Below, piece by piece: positions 10,209 to 21,413 of a DNA stretch of 64,000 nt (within the stretch, counting starts at the first letter, position 1; the number at the start of each line of letters is the position of its first letter). Where the stretch lies: positions 2,046,001-2,110,000 of the forward strand of contig JALJCQ010000013.1 of the NCBI GenBank assembly GCA_023091665.1. The letters are read 5' to 3'. The position numbers and the translations under genes are program-made. The DNA is from Pythium myriotylum. Its lineage: Eukaryota > Oomycota > Peronosporomycetes > Pythiales > Pythiaceae. The notes beneath the pieces are model-generated. The model ran no database searches and had not been told where the DNA came from. It saw only the letters and a list, made by a program, of their open reading frames with translations.

Positions 10209-13200
10209 TCAAGAGTGGGTTGGCAAATCGGAAGCGATCCAGCCAACGAGGGACTCGACGAGCTGTGCATCATGCTGCTTCCACGCTTCGCGCATGGGAT
10301 CATGGGAATGCTCCACCACAGGTGGAGGTGGTCCACGTGACTGGGCACTGTTCTCCTCGCGCCCGCGATGAAAGAGGTCTTGCTGCTGCTGCCGTTGGAT
10401 CAATGAATGCGACTCGTGGAGGCGGTCGAGGTGGCGATAAAACGCAGCCGTCAAACGCGCGCGAATCACCAAAACTGTCTGCACTTCTTCCATCGACCCG
10501 AACTCAAAGACGAGCCACTGGTCAATGACCAGCGTCCACTTCTTCGCGACCTGCGTTCCGTCTCCAGAAATCACCTCGGTCTTCGCTTCCTCCACCTCAA
10601 CTTTCGAGTTGCCGACCAAAAGAAGCAAGATAATCGGTGTTGGTAGCTTCGATGCATTTTTTGCAACTCGGGTACGCTCTGATTGCATCATCTCGTGGTA
10701 TACCATCCACTCGAAGTTGTTGGCATTCGAATCATCACTGTTGCTCTCGGGGTTCCCGTAACGCCGTGCATTTGCTGCCATCTTGTTCAGCATCGAGGCT
10801 GAATCTAGGCGCACTTTTACCTTCTCCTTGGATGTCCAGTTTCGACTCCCTGAAATCGGACGACTGTACAAAACATTTGGGTAGAGACCGGCCCCTAGGG
10901 ACATAAAGTACGGCGCAAGGCGAGACGCATCCCATCGACCGAATAATTCCTGCCGTCGAACCACGCTTGGCATCTTTCCGCAGCCAGGGTACAGTTGCTG
11001 CTGCTGTGAGGCATTGTTAGTGGTGGTCGTTACGAGTTGAGATACAGCTGACATTCCAAGATGCTCAAGGTCGCGTTCCAGCTGCCGGTAGATTGAAGTG
11101 ACTTGGTCCATCGTTGGACGGTGGAGCATGTTCCGCCGACAAAACGTTTCGATTTCAGCATAGGCACGCGGATGGAACTGCAAGTAGCCTTCCATCGCAA
11201 GTAGAAGCACAAAATGGTCACTCTGAACGGAGAAAGGCGTGCCAGCATCGCGGAGAAACGCGAGCTTCGCCGCCTCAACCTGACGAAGTTCATCGTTTGT
11301 CATGCCCAGAAAGTTAAGAAATGGGTCACGGTAGCCACTCAACGCACAAGTCGTTCGAACAACCGAGTCGAAGCTCCCAAAGACATGACTCCACAGGAGC
11401 AGCTTACCGACGTGGACTGAAACACCACTGTCACAAATATGTGCCAAGTGCCATCCAAGCAGGGTAAGATTACTTGAACTGTCCAGTGCGCTCATTGCCT
11501 GGAGCCGATCCAACGATGCGTCAATCGCAGTCTCACTCGGGGAATCCATTGCCATCATTAGAAATTCCTTTGCGTCATCAATGTGAAGTTTCTTTTCGAA
11601 CTGAAGCAATTTGATGTGCAGCAGCAACTCCTCTAGCGGTGTCGTTAGCATTTCGGGGGTCATAAACTCCTTCATCGCAGTATCGTATCGTGACTTTGAA
11701 AACAGTCGAAAACAAACTCCAGGACGGACGCGTCCTGCCCGACCCATCCGTTGCACACAATTGGCTTTCGCAACCCAGGTAGTTTGTAAACCCATCACGA
11801 ACGAAGAACTGGAGGTAGTTGCAAGGGCATGAGCTTGTTTCGACTTGCCACAGTCAATGACGAAGACGACATCCTCTATCGTCAGACTAGTTTCTGCAAT
11901 ATTGGTTGCAAGTATCAGCTTGCGCTTTCCGTGAGGTGCCTTGAGAAACGCACGTCGTTGCTCCTGCGCAGACAATCGCGAATGTAACATGGCAATTTCA
12001 TACGTGGACGCAGTCATGTCTGAGCGCAACAGCTCGCGCTCCATGTAGGAGATTTCTTCCCATCCAGGCAAAAAAATCAAGATGGCACCTTGATTCTCGG
12101 CAGTATCAAGCGGGAATACTTGTTCAATCATATATAGTAGCTGGAGCAGGAGACTGTAGTCGACGGATTGATCTCTGGACAGCGCATCTTCTTGCCGAAG
12201 ATAGTTCTCGAGTAGAGAAGACTTCATCGTCTCATCGAGGATGCTCAAAACGCCTCGCAACAGTTCTCCCAACGGGACATGAACTGTCTTTGAGCCACTA
12301 GTCGCGGCGCCGAGATTGGTCTTCTTCTTCTTCTTCTTCGTGCTCTTCCTCTCAGGCAGTTGAACAGTCGGTGTCGATGGTGTTCTTGAGGGTGGTTCCC
12401 CGAAGCATGTTGCGACGTGCGTACCAAATGCCTCCTCATCTAGAAACCCTGCCGTCTGACACAAAGGACATACCAATCCAGTGTCACTTGCGACGGCTTC
12501 TACGGATTCCTCGAAGTCCGCTATTTCCCCATCATAAGCTTCAATACCTTCGCCATGTTTCACAAATGCTCGAGCCCCACCCGAAGTGTTGGCGTGGTGA
12601 ATCAATGCCAGCAAATCTTCAAGAAAGAGGGTTGTCACGGGGAAACAGCGACCACCGACCATCTCCAGTATAGGCGCGTTGAAATCTGGCTTAAAGTACT
12701 CTGCAAATTTTTCAACCTGAATAGTAGCACTCATGAGAATTACCTTGAGGTCTTTGCGGCGCTTTAGAATGTTAGACTTCAATAGTATAAGCAAAAAGTC
12801 GGTGAACTGATCTCTTTCATGGACTTCGTCGAGGATCAAATGAGAGAAACCCAGCGCGAGAGGGTCCGAGTTCAGCCACTTTAGAAGTGTTCCTGTCGTG
12901 CAAAATATGAGCTTGGTCTTCTGGGAATCGAAGGCCGAATCAAAACGGATTGCGTGGCCGACTTCGACAGGATCCCCTCCTAGTGTAGCTCGTTCTTTTG
13001 CAACTCGTTCTGCTAACGAGATGGCACTCAAACGTCGCGGTTGCGAACAAACAATTCGAGTCTCGCTTCTTTTGCCCTTTGCAATCATGTCATCCAGAAT
13101 GAATTGCGGGATTTGAGTCGACTTGCCACAACCAGTATCGCCAGAAATGACGACCACTTGATTGAGCTCCACGTACTCCAGAATCTGGGCACGATACGAA

Positions 13201-14009
13201 TGCACAGGAAGCGCTCCAATATTTTGCTGAGGTTTGGGGATAGTTTTTGGGTTTGGGGTGGTCTTCGTGCTCGATCGCAGTGGCTTGAACAACGGAGGCG
13301 ACAGCCGCCTGTGTTGATCTCCAGCGTGATGTGAATTCCACGATGGAGTCAGGTCTCCGGTTACCCACGCATCTTGTTCAGGAGGTACGTCGGCAAGAGG
13401 AAACGACTTCAGATACTGGATAACGGGAGCAGGAAACCACGAACATGTGTTCGAGTCAACTCGGATAGGAGGCAGACGAAGTGAGATTTCCTCCATGTTG
13501 GCGTTCTTCTTCACCTTGGCAACGTGGATGAACCGATTCTCACCCTTACCAGAGCTTTTGGTGAATAATCCGTACTTTTCTGCTACGCTGTGAATGAATC
13601 GTCGCTGATGATTGTCTAAATCCTTTGGGAAACTGAGTTCATTCCGCGAGCCATCTTCAACAAGATCCTGCAGCTGTGAATGCACCATCATACAGAACTC
13701 TTCGTCGAGGTTCAATGCTGACGGTGGCGGACCGTTGCTCCGCTTCGGGCGTCCGACTGAGTCTCCGCTCGCTCGTGGATTACCGCTGCGTTGCGCTCTC
13801 TCAGATCCACCCCTTCCATTCTGGTCGACATGGCCACGCCCACCGCGGCCTCTAGTGCTTCCATGGAGTCCTCTGTCCGAGTGCGAGGGAGCGCGTCCGC
13901 GATCTCCACGGCCTCTGCCACTGGCCTCGGTAAAAGGAGGGCTGGACCCGTGTCTCCCGCGTCCGCCACTGTGTCCTCCCCGCCTTCCCCCTCGTCGATG
14001 ACCGTCCAT
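10209..14009 (-). CDS. DEAH/DExH-box RNA helicase, DHX36-like, with R3H domain and inserted zinc finger
   Basis: Single exon, 1266 residues from the ATG at 14009. The frame stays open upstream to about 14066 but without an ATG. Order: an RGG/Gly-Arg-rich N-terminus (residues 1-90), an R3H-like single-strand nucleic-acid-binding region (about 105-165), the RecA1 core with Walker A GDTGCGKST (about 295) and DEVH box (about 392), SAT motif, RecA2 with QRMGRAGR (about 755), then HA2 and OB-fold regions. This is the DHX9/29/36/57 branch of ATP-dependent RNA or G-quadruplex helicases, nuclear and/or cytosolic. A CxxC-x13-HxxxC zinc-finger-like element (CPLC to HVATC, about 505-530) and a run of lysines lie inside the core between SAT and the RecA2 motifs. 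The stop is 10209-10211. The upstream neighbour's stop is only 96 bp from this start. Confidence 0.9.
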   Translation of the reverse strand: MDGHRRGGRRGGHSGGRGRHGSSPPFTEASGRGRGDRGRAPSHSDRGLHGSTRGRGGRGHVDQNGRGGSERAQRSGNPRASGDSVGRPKRSNGPPPSALNLDEEFCMMVHSQLQDLVEDGSRNELSFPKDLDNHQRRFIHSVAEKYGLFTKSSGKGENRFIHVAKVKKNANMEEISLRLPPIRVDSNTCSWFPAPVIQYLKSFPLADVPPEQDAWVTGDLTPSWNSHHAGDQHRRLSPPLFKPLRSSTKTTPNPKTIPKPQQNIGALPVHSYRAQILEYVELNQVVVISGDTGCGKSTQIPQFILDDMIAKGKRSETRIVCSQPRRLSAISLAERVAKERATLGGDPVEVGHAIRFDSAFDSQKTKLIFCTTGTLLKWLNSDPLALGFSHLILDEVHERDQFTDFLLILLKSNILKRRKDLKVILMSATIQVEKFAEYFKPDFNAPILEMVGGRCFPVTTLFLEDLLALIHHANTSGGARAFVKHGEGIEAYDGEIADFEESVEAVASDTGLVCPLCQTAGFLDEEAFGTHVATCFGEPPSRTPSTPTVQLPERKSTKKKKKKTNLGAATSGSKTVHVPLGELLRGVLSILDETMKSSLLENYLRQEDALSRDQSVDYSLLLQLLYMIEQVFPLDTAENQGAILIFLPGWEEISYMERELLRSDMTASTYEIAMLHSRLSAQEQRRAFLKAPHGKRKLILATNIAETSLTIEDVVFVIDCGKSKQAHALATTSSSSFVMGLQTTWVAKANCVQRMGRAGRVRPGVCFRLFSKSRYDTAMKEFMTPEMLTTPLEELLLHIKLLQFEKKLHIDDAKEFLMMAMDSPSETAIDASLDRLQAMSALDSSSNLTLLGWHLAHICDSGVSVHVGKLLLWSHVFGSFDSVVRTTCALSGYRDPFLNFLGMTNDELRQVEAAKLAFLRDAGTPFSVQSDHFVLLLAMEGYLQFHPRAYAEIETFCRRNMLHRPTMDQVTSIYRQLERDLEHLGMSAVSQLVTTTTNNASQQQQLYPGCGKMPSVVRRQELFGRWDASRLAPYFMSLGAGLYPNVLYSRPISGSRNWTSKEKVKVRLDSASMLNKMAANARRYGNPESNSDDSNANNFEWMVYHEMMQSERTRVAKNASKLPTPIILLLLVGNSKVEVEEAKTEVISGDGTQVAKKWTLVIDQWLVFEFGSMEEVQTVLVIRARLTAAFYRHLDRLHESHSLIQRQQQQDLFHRGREENSAQSRGPPPPVVEHSHDPMREAWKQHDAQLVESLVGWIASDLPTHS

Positions 14010-14104
14010 TTTCGATCCGATGGAAAATGCACAAAACTGTATCCTCACATGAGTGACCTCCTTCAAGAAAACGTGACTGCATTGGCTAAAATAAATCCGC
14101 TACG

Positions 14105-17100
14105 TTAGCAGATTTCCTCTGCGTCTTCTGCTTCAACGAGAAAGCACCCAGCCTGCGGTTCGTTGTCCAGGGGGATCTCCCACATGCCTGGAACATTCAA
14201 GCGCCCACTCTCGTTCTCTTGATTAGTACCCTCGTCGTAGTAGCCCCGGGTGACTTCGTCGTCGAGATCCGATCTTGAGTAGCACTTGAAATCGTTGAAA
14301 TAGGGAGGCTCCAGGGTCGACGGAGGAGTGCTTCTTGCCCACGTGCTCAGGCATCCGTGGGCGAGAAGTGAGTCCTGGAGCTGTGCCTTGACTTTTTCGA
14401 CTGCGCTCCTCCGACGAGATTGCCTATTGAGCGGTAGGCTCGCGTTCACTCCTTCGATGTCTATCCCACCGAGGGTTGTCGTACCCGCTCCTGTCGAGTG
14501 GGCGAGGATCGTCGAGAGATACGCGTCAGCATGGGCTCCGTAAACTTTACTCGCGAGCGGCACCAAATTGAGTAGCATTTGCATCGTTGTGTGCAGCTGC
14601 TGGGTCATGCTCTGGTAGTTGCGCGTTAGAGCACGACTTTCCTGCTGGATTTCCTGTTTCTGCTGCTTCAGTTTGCCGAGTTGAATTGTCAATGCATCGA
14701 CTTCGCCCTTTAGCTTGACTGTGGTCTCCTCACTCTCGTGGAGCAGACGTTTTGCCACTAGATATTGTTCTCGCAACAAGCGTTGCTCAGATTTCATGAA
14801 GTCGAGTTGTTCTTGGGTGTGCTTTATGTTTCGTTGGTACTCGGTGGCGAGAAGCTCTGTATTGGCGTTGCGCTGGAGATGACTGTGAACCTTCTCTGCA
14901 ACCGCAACCGAACCCAAATTTGAGTCGGCGTGGGTCTTAAATGCGTTCATTTGCTGTATTGACATGTCGGACATCAGTGTAGAATCATAGGAATCGCATT
15001 TATACTCACCATTAGTCGGTCGATGCCCCATCTACGCGTTGGATTGATCACCAGAGTAGCTTCCAAGATACCTCGCAGACTTCCATCTACTTCAGCGATA
15101 ACTTCATGAATAACTTCGTCTGAGAGTGCACAGATGAAGTGGAGTAGCTGGTTGTATCCGAGTTTTGCACTCCAAGGAACCGCCGCTGCTAGAAGAGATT
15201 TTCCGGTCACTAGCTGGAATCTAATCATTTCGAAGGCGCTATGAGTGTTGAGGACCTGAACACATCGATCCTAGCCTTAAACGTACACCAAACAACCGAA
15301 CTGCCACATGTCGGAGAAGGTTGTCGGCTCAAATGATTCTGTCGTGAGAAACGAACGTGCTGCCTCTGGTGGTACACTTGTCACCTTCATTGATTGAGCG
15401 CTGAGCGTGACACGTTCATGAAACTGCCGACTTGTGTGAAAATGAAGCAGGGAAAGACCACGATCCGCAAAATACCCGATGGATTCCAGGGTCTAAATTA
15501 TATCCAAAGCTCATAAGTCACGCCAATAAGAACTACTTCGAGTTGCTGGTCTGAGCACGCACCACATTCCCGTGGACCATCAACATCTCTCTATGCCAGA
15601 AGGATAGACAATCTCCAATTTCTTGGATGATAGCGCGAATACTACCCATATCAGTCAGTGGCTCGACGTATAATCCCTCCAATGTATACGTGGGGGCCTC
15701 AATGACAAGCCCGTAGTCTAGGGTTATCGAGGTATCACTACTGTAGCAAGATTATAGTTGATGAGGTGTATCTCAGCACAGTTAGATATACTTACGCAAT
15801 GTGATCCTCTGGGGCAACTGCTCCGTCAGCGCGTATTTGCCGAATATTCACTCGGCGTTTGGCATCGTCGAAGTCGTCAATGACTCTGATAGAGAAGTTT
15901 CTCGAGGTTTCTTGGGCCAGCATACGTTGGGACTGATCACATAAACCCAGAGTTAGTCCAAATCGGTTTTAAACTTCTGCAAAAAAAAAACAACTCTTTG
16001 CACAAACAATTGAGTTCAAGCGAGCAAACACGGAGTGTTCGTGGTTCAAAGCCACATCACTCGAAAGAAACTTAATCCAGACTTTGGCGTTCGATGCCGT
16101 GCTGTCGATAGCTAGGTTGGTTTGAGTGTGAATCAACTCATTATTACGCAGAAATGATACTGCACTCGTGCCCCCAACAACAGTAAGGAAGTCGTAGCGG
16201 AGGCGATAAGACGCCGGCCCGGAGACCAAGAGAGCTGTGGTCTCAGCAGGAGATAGCGGGTTATCGACAAGATACTGAATTGGAAGACGTAGCTCCTGCA
16301 CACGTGTTAGTGTCCAGTGAAGTACTGCCCGGACGTGAAGAACTTACCATGTCAGCAACGACTGTCGCGCCTGGGCAAGCATCGTAAAGTATCTCTAGTG
16401 TTACGGCCATTACTGATTTGTTGGCACACAGATGATGTAATGGAGTCTTTCCATCCTTTGATTGTGGAATGTTCGAGGTGAGCGTCTACTCAGACGAAAT
16501 AACGTTCAACGACATACCAGATCAATATCACGAACGATATCTTGAGTACGTTCAAGGAAGAGCCACACCAGTTCTGAACTGATCGATCCATTCATGCAGA
16601 GGTAGTGCATAGGAGATCGACCATGCTTGAGCCGCGATGTCAATATCACTGGAGCACAGTTTCAGTCGACCGCAGCAACTTACCACATCTTGACCAAACG
16701 CACTGTCGGTGCTTACTCGAAGTAATGCACGAAGTGTTCCTGCAGATATGGACTCATTCATACACAAGTGGTGTAATGGAGTCGCCCCATACTAGCAACA
16801 AGCGGGCGTCAGCCTAGATGATACAAGCGCACTTGGAATGAACACTCACAGAGTCGGTGGTGGATGCAGTGCGGTTGTCTTTATCAGAAGACAATAATGA
16901 AGCAAGCAAGTCTGTCGATAGGGCATCGTTTGCACATAAAATGTGAAGTGGACTTAGGCCAATCTAGTTGCCGCCCACACATACGCCATGAGAACTTCCT
17001 CACTAAAGCGAAATCAACAATAAAAGTCGCACCTCTGATTGTACAAAGACAGCCTCAGGGTTGGCTTGAAGCAGGCGCTTCAAAATCTCGATCGAGATAG

Positions 17101-18168
17101 AGGAATTTCGACAGAGTATATGGAGCGGTAGATCCAGATACTGGTCTTGTTTGCAAGGGGCGTTACCGGAGAGAGGCAATAACTCATCCAAGAGCAGCCC
17201 GTTGACTAATTCAGACTCGCAGATCCAATGGAGAGCGCTCCGACCGTCAGAATCGATACTTGCGGCAGCGTTGGGATAGCTATGTAGGAGATGCAGAAAA
17301 ACCTCTATCTTCGACGCCTGCAACGTTGACGCGACGCAGTGGATGGGCATCCGGAGTTCATCATTTTTTAGGGCATACGTATCTGGATGTCCAAGGCTCC
17401 ATAGCATGTCAACGGTGCACTTCAGATTGCAGCACAGGTAGTGAATGGCCAGAAAAGAGCGCTTGTCGCACATCACAGCTGATGCCGGCATGGCCATGAG
17501 AAGTGTGCTTAACACCTGGCTGGTCACGCTTTTGTTCTTGCAAAGGATGTGTAATGGGGTCAGGCCGTTCTGTCGTATTTGAACCGGATTAGCTATCATT
17601 ATTACTTCAGCATTCTGGGATGTGAGTGCGCACCTTATCCATGCTCGCTGGGCTCTCTTCATTGGTTTGAACCAGTATATCCATGACGTCAGCGTAGAAG
17701 TAAACTGGCTCGAGTGAGCAAACTAGATGGAGTGCTAGTCTGTCTTCCTGCTTCGTTGCGCATACACTGTGAGTGCTCGATGGAGAACCACCCAACCCTT
17801 CGCAACCGCACCTGATCTCGTATTCGCATGAGATGTGGATGCTGGATGATCAACGAAAGCATCGCTTCTTTGTCTTTGCGATCTACGGACTTCGCAAACT
17901 CGGCAAAGAGCACGAGCTCGTGCTCGCGAATCTGGCTCGCGGAGGCACTTTCTCGAAGGTCTTCACTGGAGCTGCCAAGAAGAGTGCTTTTCACCGCTGC
18001 TATGCGAGGTCGTGTTCCCATCATTTTCTTCACAGAGTTTGATAGGACACGTGAGTATGCATAGGGTGCCATCCATCGCTCTGGTGCGTGACTCGCTCCA
18101 CCATCACGAGCAGGCGATGGGTCATCGTAAATGGTTTCGCCGGACGCGTGTAGCTCGTTGTTGCTCAT
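14105..18168 (-). CDS. Ankyrin-repeat / pseudokinase / coiled-coil protein, 13 exons
   Basis: Hand-built model of 1101 residues. Exons: 18168-17812, 17747-17634, 17569-17033, 16963-16850, 16791-16684, 16625-16518, 16455-16348, 16295-16008, 15932-15796, 15740-15563, 15492-15289, 15213-15010, 14953-14105. All twelve introns are GT-AG, 52-75 nt, and every junction is in frame. Residues about 120-485 are ankyrin repeats with TPLHxLC-type cores. About 510-819 is a protein-kinase fold: a Gly-rich-loop-like stretch, WIKFL with Lys near 557, a helix-E-like segment, then SVPPEAA, SDMWQFG and NPTRRWGIDRL of the C-lobe. The catalytic loop reads HGN (about 680) where active relatives have H(R/G)D, and the DFG position reads HFH (700-702), so both catalytic Asp residues are gone. 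About 825-1000 is a Gln/Lys-rich coiled coil. Likely a scaffold or signalling pseudokinase (inference). It shares a 168-bp divergent promoter with the LINES homologue. Confidence 0.82.
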
Positions 18169-18336
18169 AGTGGACTTGAAGCTGAAGACTCAAGCCACGA
18201 TGCATCCCTTGTTCTTTCTACGATTTCAAGATCGCGGCGATTCAAGATCTTCGATATTGGTAAAATTTCGGCGAATCCCACGTCGAGACGTTTCTTCCAA
18301 TCACACAACACAGGCAAATGGAAATCTGGTATTAGG
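18169..18336. promoter_or_regulatory. Divergent promoter, pseudokinase / LINES homologue
   Basis: Only 168 bp separate the ATG at 18168 (minus) from the ATG at 18337 (plus), so both promoters must lie here or overlap the coding ends. No core element was identified with confidence. Confidence 0.5.
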
Positions 18337-19876
18337 ATGGCTCACCAGGAATGGCGGGCTGAACTCGCACGTGTGCGCGAACGCAGTCTGCGACTCAAGG
18401 TGGCCGTGGTCTCCAGAAGCTTGAGCGATGTGGCTCCACTCGTTGAAGCTTTACTTGGTGCGACACGCGAGACTGATCCGGTGCTTGAGTACTTTGTACT
18501 ACAAGGAGTGCACGATGCCCTCGTGCAGGTAGATAATCAAGGCACACTGGAGCATTGCGTGGGGTGCGTGGTAGAGGTATGGGATTCCCCTAGGCACACA
18601 TTGGTTTACTGCTGCTTATCAACCAGGTTAGTTTTGCTTGACACGCATTCGTGCACAGTGGGGGGTCAAATGCGGCTTCTCCGGCACTTGCTCAAACGAC
18701 ACGAAGGTCGCTCAGGCTCGCAGCGTGCTTCAGAGGACGAGAATCATGAGAACAACCTTGATGCAGTTGACGACATCAACCCTCGAACATTGATGACAAA
18801 ATGTTTTCTTGGCAAAATCCCTGAACTGGAGAATTTGCTTACCCTTTCGTTCAGGTGCCAAAACCAGCACCACGCCGTTCATGACGCAATTCAGTTTCTC
18901 TCCTCTCTCATCAAATGCTCGCTGGGTTTTGCAAACGACAGCCATGCTCTAGCTCACGTCGTCTTCAATCTCCTAGCGATTGCTTCTGAAACTCTACTCA
19001 GTCAATGTTCAGTTCCAACATATTTAGCATCCGACCTCGTTAGTTTACTGAAGGATACAAAGCAACTTCTCGATAATCCAAGCGGTGGCACAAATTGGCT
19101 TCATTTGGACACGTGGACGATCGCCACAATCAACTTTCTCAGCACACCGGCTTTTGAAAGTTGTTACAATGCTTTGCTGGGCGATACGACGTCACCCTGC
19201 ACTTCCACCCATGGATTCGTTGAAGACTCGAGTATTTATCCTTTACTACAGCAATGGATTCATCTCTGGTGCATGGTAACCAGTACCATGTGGTCGTCAA
19301 AGATCGCTCCGCCAGATTGGCTGTGTGATGCTAACCCCAGAATGCCATCTCGCAGTCGCCTTTTGAGGCTATTGGCTGAACAAGATGACATTCTTGTGGG
19401 TGTGGCCGTCGAGCTGTTTCGGATCTCAGAAGTTATTCGTCGAGATGAGTTATCTAGTGGGCCACGTTTCCTTCGCAATTATATCTTGCAGAAGCTACAC
19501 CCCGACCAAGTCTTTTCAGATCTTCTCCTAGCTTTTGGCGATGACCATCTTGTCTTGCTTGATCTGCTCACGTCGTGTGGTAAGCTAATAACGGCACGTT
19601 GAGTGGGTAGAAGCCGCATTAACCATACCCGTTGTAGAAACTCAGACTCTTGATTACCTCATGAGGTACCTCCGTTTTGCTGTGGCGATGTATCCTCGCA
19701 GCCGAGATACCTGGGATTCGGATCAGAGAGCGGGGATCGTCGTGAGCGTACTAATCCGACTTCGCTTCGAGATACAACGCCAAGCCGAAGCAAACACTTT
19801 TCCGTACAATCCAGCGCCTCTCCTTCGAAGACTCGAAGCTTTCGAACAGTTGTACGACAATGAAGATTTGTCTTAA
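18337..19876 (+). CDS. Protein LINES homologue
   Basis: Two exons, 18337-19579 and 19638-19876, joined across a 58-nt GT-AG intron in phase 1, giving 493 residues. The helical, Leu-rich body resembles the LINES N-terminal region only loosely. The second exon opens with ETQTLDYLMRYLRF, the hallmark of the conserved C-terminal LINES domain, followed by a basic helical tail. The family is named from Drosophila lines, a segment-polarity regulator; the human relative LINS1 has no assigned biochemical activity, so only the family is named. Without splicing the first exon would end at a stop six codons after the donor, which supports the intron. The 3' end converges on GID8, 162 bp away. Confidence 0.7.
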
Positions 19877-20038
19877 GAGAGCGCATGATCGTCAACAAAG
19901 GAAAGTTCTTTTTATCAATGTTTTGTTGGATAAGTTAGTTGACCAGTGACGACGTGCAAACTATAGTCTTGACAGTGCGCACCATAGAATGGATTGAGCG
20001 GTTGTGGTTATCAAAAACAAGTAGCCGAAACTGTAGTT

Positions 20039-20926
20039 TCACTCTTTCATCTCTTCTTCTAGAGGATCGTTCGGTAGTTGAATGCCACGAGGTGACCGTT
20101 TCAGTTTGGCTTGTAGTTGATCTTCCATATACTGGAACTGGCGAACCATGTTCGGAAGAATAGGTTCTGCACACAGATACGTTAGAAGAGTTTCGCCAAG
20201 ACACAGCTGACACATCACGCACCGAGTTCTTGCTTTTGCGTGCGCAAAATCGCCGAGTTGACTTCATCGGCCACACGACGGCGTTGACTCTGCTCCAGCA
20301 GAAACCCGAGTGGCGACTGGGCTTGGTTTTCAAAAGCCAATAAGGCCATTGTGTGTTCAATCTCTTGGAGATAATGGGCCTGTTCAACGCAAACGTCAAT
20401 AACGATCAGTGAAAGCCCTTTAGAGGACGAGTCACCACATACGTTCTTCTCTCCAAACGGAGCAAGATGCTTGGTGGCAAAGCCAAGTGCTTCCATCACT
20501 TGACCATCCTTGATGAGCTCAATCAGCTCTTGTTTAGCCAGTAGGAACGAAATCGAGCCATTCAACTCCAAGAACTAATCAAGGGACACGTTCAGGTACG
20601 AAGAACCCCGCTTGACCAAACCGTACGTCTTACCCGCGAGTCGATCAACAAGAGCTTCTCCCTCGCACGCGCGATCTGCCCGCCTAAAAGAAGCTGCTGG
20701 ATACTCATGCGAGTCTGGACAGTCTGCAGGTCCACGTGAGCTGTTCATGTCCAGCAACACCCAGCGTCAGTATTCGGAGGTTTTGACATGTATCCCGCGA
20801 TTCGGGGATCTGGCCCAACTTCAACCTACGCTTGGTGCCGGCGTCACGCCAAAAGGCCTCGGCGACGTCGCGGTATCCTTTCCCAACGAGATAGTCCATC
20901 ACGAGGCGATTCATCGATCTGTGCAT
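20039..20926 (-). CDS. GID8: GID8/TWA1-like subunit of the GID/CTLH E3 ubiquitin ligase
   Basis: Five exons: 20926-20830, 20740-20634, 20574-20443, 20379-20223, 20166-20039; introns are 89, 59, 63 and 56 nt. Exon 1 holds a LisH motif (MNRLVMDYLVGKGYRDVAEAF), exon 2 the start of CTLH (RMSIQQLLLGGQIARARE), exon 3 LIELIKDGQVMEALGFA, and exon 4 the CRA-type helices (HTMALLAFE, SPLGFLLEQSQRRRVADEVN). The last exon gives a charged tail. The LisH-CTLH-CRA order and small size match GID8, the scaffold between RanBPM-type and RING subunits of the complex that degrades gluconeogenic enzymes in yeast. Intron 3 is 63 nt and open in frame, so retention would add 21 residues inside CTLH. ATGs lie at 20926 and 20914; either could be the start. 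Confidence 0.86.
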
Positions 20927-21413
20927 ACATGGCATGAGAAAATCCCGCCGATGAGAAGAGTTACGACGCCAAGCCACTTTACGGTGGACTTACTCTTTGG
21001 AGACACGCATACGCCTCAGTCCGTTGCGCTGGCTGCGGAGCGGTGCGTCCACGCCGACGTGGGCAGCGCGGCGACTGCTGTGCTTCCGGCTGCGGTGGGC
21101 GCGCGTGTAGCTGGGAGGGTTCATAATCCCGTTCTTGGAGCGTCTCCCGCGCAAATTCCCGTTCTCTCTCGCGGCGTTTGAAGGCGAAAGCGATTCTGAG
21201 TGTGGGAGGAGGATAACCGGTTTATCGGTAATTTGCGCGGGGAGAACAATCCCACCGACTCGATTGGCCCACCGAGGAAAAATCGATGTTTTGAGAACAG
21301 TTCCCGTCGCGCAACATACAAGCAGGTAGCTCACATTCGAGCAACCTGTAGCTCGAAGGGAGTGTGTGTCGCATCTGCTGTTGAAGAAATAGAGCGAAGA
21401 GAAGGAAGACGAA
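20927..21413. promoter_or_regulatory. Divergent promoter, GID8 / EH-PX-BAR sorting nexin
   Basis: A 487-bp interval between the GID8 start (minus) and the sorting-nexin start (plus). No gene recognised; small frames on both strands lack recognisable content. Presumed to carry both promoters and 5' UTRs. Confidence 0.45.

Noticed and set aside
17748..17811. Acceptor at the CACAG near 17767 for pseudokinase intron 1
   Set aside because: It leaves the wrong frame; the acceptor at 17748 gives an in-frame junction with a continuous ankyrin repeat.
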